Below, piece after piece: positions 14,986-16,448 of a stretch of 16,448 nt of DNA (positions are counted from its first letter, which is position 1; the number at the start of each line of letters is the position of its first letter). The notes beneath the pieces were generated by a model that was not told where the DNA came from, did no database searches, and saw only the letters and a list, made by a program, of their open reading frames with translations. The DNA lies in assembly GCA_020718525.1 (NCBI GenBank), contig DYRX01000054.1:1-16448 (forward strand), read 5' to 3'. This stretch comes from Victivallis vadensis. GTDB lineage: Bacteria; Verrucomicrobiota; Lentisphaeria; Victivallales; GWF2-50-93. The position numbers and the translations under genes are program-made.

Positions 14986-16257
14986 CTATTTCTGGAGATT
15001 TTTTTCAAGCAGGCAGACACCCCTTAGAATTTCGACCGCCCTTTCGAGTTGAACGTCCCGAATCGGATTGTCCGTGTCCGGCTCTATGATGCCCGGATAC
15101 GAGTTTCTCTGATTGTAAAGCGCTATAATCTCTTCCCTTGACAATGGGATGATGACTGTCGGCTCTATGCCGTTTTCGTGTATCACTCTGTTTCCTGGCG
15201 TGTAATATTTAGCTGTTGTGATCCTTATCGCGCCGCTCTTGTCGGGCAATTCGAAAATGGACTGCACGGAGCCTTTTCCAAAGGTCTTCTCGCCGACGAG
15301 GAACGCCCTCTTGTGATCGCAGAGGCATCCTGCCAAAATTTCAGAAGCGCTCGCCGTATTCCCGTCAACAAGCAAGGCAATTGGAAGCTCTGTATATTTC
15401 CTGCACTTGATTGAATAGTAGTCGAGCCTGCTGTTTTTCGCTCTGCCCTCGGTATAGACGACGAGTTCGCCGGATTCAATGAAGCGGCTTGAAACTTCGA
15501 TGGCGGAAATTAGAAGCCCTCCAGGATTTCCGCGCAGGTCAATGACAAGCGCCTGCATTCCGGATTCGTCAAGCTTCTTAAGAGCTTTGTCCAGCTCTTC
15601 GGCAGTGGGGGCGTTGAAGCCGCTTATGCGCAGATATGCGATTCCATCCTCGACAATTTTCCCCCCCTTCACGCTGAGAACCTCTATGAGCTCCCTTTTC
15701 AGAGTCAGATCCAGCGTTTCGTCCTTGGATTCCCTGTAAATTGTGAGCGTGACCGGAGCCGCGACTTCCCCCTTCAGGCGTTTCACGCATTCGTCGAAAT
15801 TCAAAGTCGAGGTTTCCGTTCCATCAATTTTTACGATGAGATCCCCAGGAAGAATGCCAGCCCTCGCCGCCGGAGAATTGTCCGTCGGAGAAATGACCTT
15901 CAATGCGTTGTTCTTGTAGGTTACCACAATCCCGATTCCACCATATTCGCGCCCCTGCGTTTCCTCAGTCATTTCGTTGAAATCTTTTTCGTCCATGTAT
16001 GAGCAGAATGGATCGAGGCTCTTGACAACTCCCCTGATCGCCCCTCGGAAAAGGGAATTGTAGGCGACCTTGCTCTCGTCAACATAGTAGCGGCGTATTT
16101 TGTTTATGACAAACATGAGCTTGCATATGGCGTTGTATCCGTTGTCGCCGGGCTCGCTCTGCGCGTTGTCTGAATGGAGCCCGTATCCGATTAGCAGGTT
16201 CAGGACAAGGGCAGTCAGCAGAGACGCCAGCCCGATTTTCTTCAGATTCATTTTCAT
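14986..16257 (-). CDS. ctpA: S41-family C-terminal processing protease (CtpA-like)
   Basis: A 423-residue serine protease with an N-terminal signal/anchor (hydrophobic 8-26). Residues ~98-180 are a PDZ domain (YGGIGIVV, then SPAARAGILPGDLIVKIDG). The protease core follows: LVIDLRGNPGGLL at 237-249, S303 in GNTASASEILAG, K328 in GEKTFGKGSVQ, and Q332, which match the Ser-Lys-Gln set of CtpB. Such enzymes cleave C-terminal regions of envelope proteins in the periplasm. The ATG at 16257 was chosen because GGAGA lies 9 bases upstream and the signal segment follows; an ATG at 16287 would have no ribosome site. Stop is TAG. Its link to the MoxR operon 400 bases away is not clear. The symbol is given by family resemblance only. 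Confidence 0.93.
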   Translation of the reverse strand: MKMNLKKIGLASLLTALVLNLLIGYGLHSDNAQSEPGDNGYNAICKLMFVINKIRRYYVDESKVAYNSLFRGAIRGVVKSLDPFCSYMDEKDFNEMTEETQGREYGGIGIVVTYKNNALKVISPTDNSPAARAGILPGDLIVKIDGTETSTLNFDECVKRLKGEVAAPVTLTIYRESKDETLDLTLKRELIEVLSVKGGKIVEDGIAYLRISGFNAPTAEELDKALKKLDESGMQALVIDLRGNPGGLLISAIEVSSRFIESGELVVYTEGRAKNSRLDYYSIKCRKYTELPIALLVDGNTASASEILAGCLCDHKRAFLVGEKTFGKGSVQSIFELPDKSGAIRITTAKYYTPGNRVIHENGIEPTVIIPLSREEIIALYNQRNSYPGIIEPDTDNPIRDVQLERAVEILRGVCLLEKNLQK

Positions 16258-16327
16258 TCGCGGCACTCTCCGATGATGTTGGAACATTTCTGCAAAAGCG
16301 AAGCTATCATCCGTAAAAGGAGGAGAG

Positions 16328-16356
16328 ACTATAGTTTTTCATTTTAATAAATTCAA
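16328..16356 (-). promoter_or_regulatory. Promoter candidate carried by the right repeat copy
   Basis: Within the palindromic repeat, minus-strand TTGAAT (16356-16351) and TATAGT (16333-16328) are exactly 17 bases apart. Transcription would begin near 16321 and leave a leader of about 64 bases before the protease ATG at 16257. No other good promoter is visible upstream of that gene. Confidence 0.5.
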
Positions 16357-16393
16357 ATTGTGAATCTATTTTTTCTTGAAACTATATCAGGAA
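16330..16393. repeat. Palindromic AT-rich repeat element, right copy (inverted relative to left copy)
   Basis: This 64-base block is the reverse complement of 37-101, with 36 bases identical (16330-16365 against 66-101) and a further 15 identical bases at 16379-16393. Its own palindrome is partly decayed: 16330-16337 pairs with 16379-16386, and 16346-16355 pairs with 16361-16370 with one mismatch. It lies upstream of the protease gene rather than downstream of a gene. No transposase or flanking target duplication is evident. Confidence 0.85.
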
Positions 16394-16422
16394 GGGTGCA
16401 TTTCCCAAAAGTTGAACCTTAT

Positions 16423-16448
16423 CTCGCACGAAGACACAAAGCACACGA
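16423..16448. repeat. CACGAAGA-like quasi-periodic repeat cut by the window end
   Basis: The last bases read CGCACGAAGACACAAAGC followed by ACACGA, a run of CAC(G/A)AAG-like units about 8 bases apart. Similar ACGAAG/ACACAAAG tracts are scattered as intergenic repeats in many bacterial genomes. Only about three units are visible, so extent cannot be judged. Confidence 0.35.

Overview
The window looks like a chromosomal segment (no tRNA, rRNA, CRISPR or transposase seen) from a Gram-negative bacterium, most probably of the Lentisphaerota (Victivallis-like) within the PVC group. The main clue is a prepilin-type protein with a TLIELLVVIAIIAILAG N-terminus, an SNNLKQIG motif and a C-terminal H-x-DG motif. 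Such proteins are numerous in Lentisphaerota, where they often lie beside glycoside hydrolases and LacI-type regulators. The placement is by family resemblance only; no search was run.

Region 1 (about 1-5700, minus strand) is a glycan-degradation operon read right to left. It encodes a pseudopilin, a GH26 enzyme without signal peptide (4-base ATGA overlap with the pilin), a small secreted beta-sandwich protein, a secreted GH26 mannanase-like enzyme, and a lipoprotein-type GH-A clan hydrolase with a C-terminal beta-sandwich. Gaps are -4, 51, 34 and 17 bases. Divergently placed at 5822-6847 is a LacI-family repressor. Between them, a TATAAT promoter carries a palindromic operator (TGCAATCGGTTGCA) inside its 17-base spacer, so the regulator very likely controls the operon. 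A second TTGCA/TGCAA palindrome lies before the third gene. No sugar transporter is present.

Region 2 (6925-9300, plus strand) has its own good promoter. It encodes a divergent CYTH-CHAD protein and, 6 bases downstream, an orphan ParA-type ATPase. CHAD domains bind polyphosphate, so this may be a polyphosphate-granule positioning pair.

Region 3 (9570-14586, minus strand) is a tightly coupled FHA-MoxR ATPase, DUF58 and TgpA-type transmembrane transglutaminase operon with 4-base TTGA and ATGA overlaps. It is an envelope-associated MoxR system with phosphothreonine sensing built into the ATPase.

Region 4 (14986-16257, minus strand) is a CtpA-type S41 processing protease.

The two ends of the window carry inverted copies of a palindromic, AT-rich element of about 65 bases with 36 bases identical. 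The right copy supplies a plausible promoter for the protease; the left copy abuts the stop codon of the last glycanase gene.
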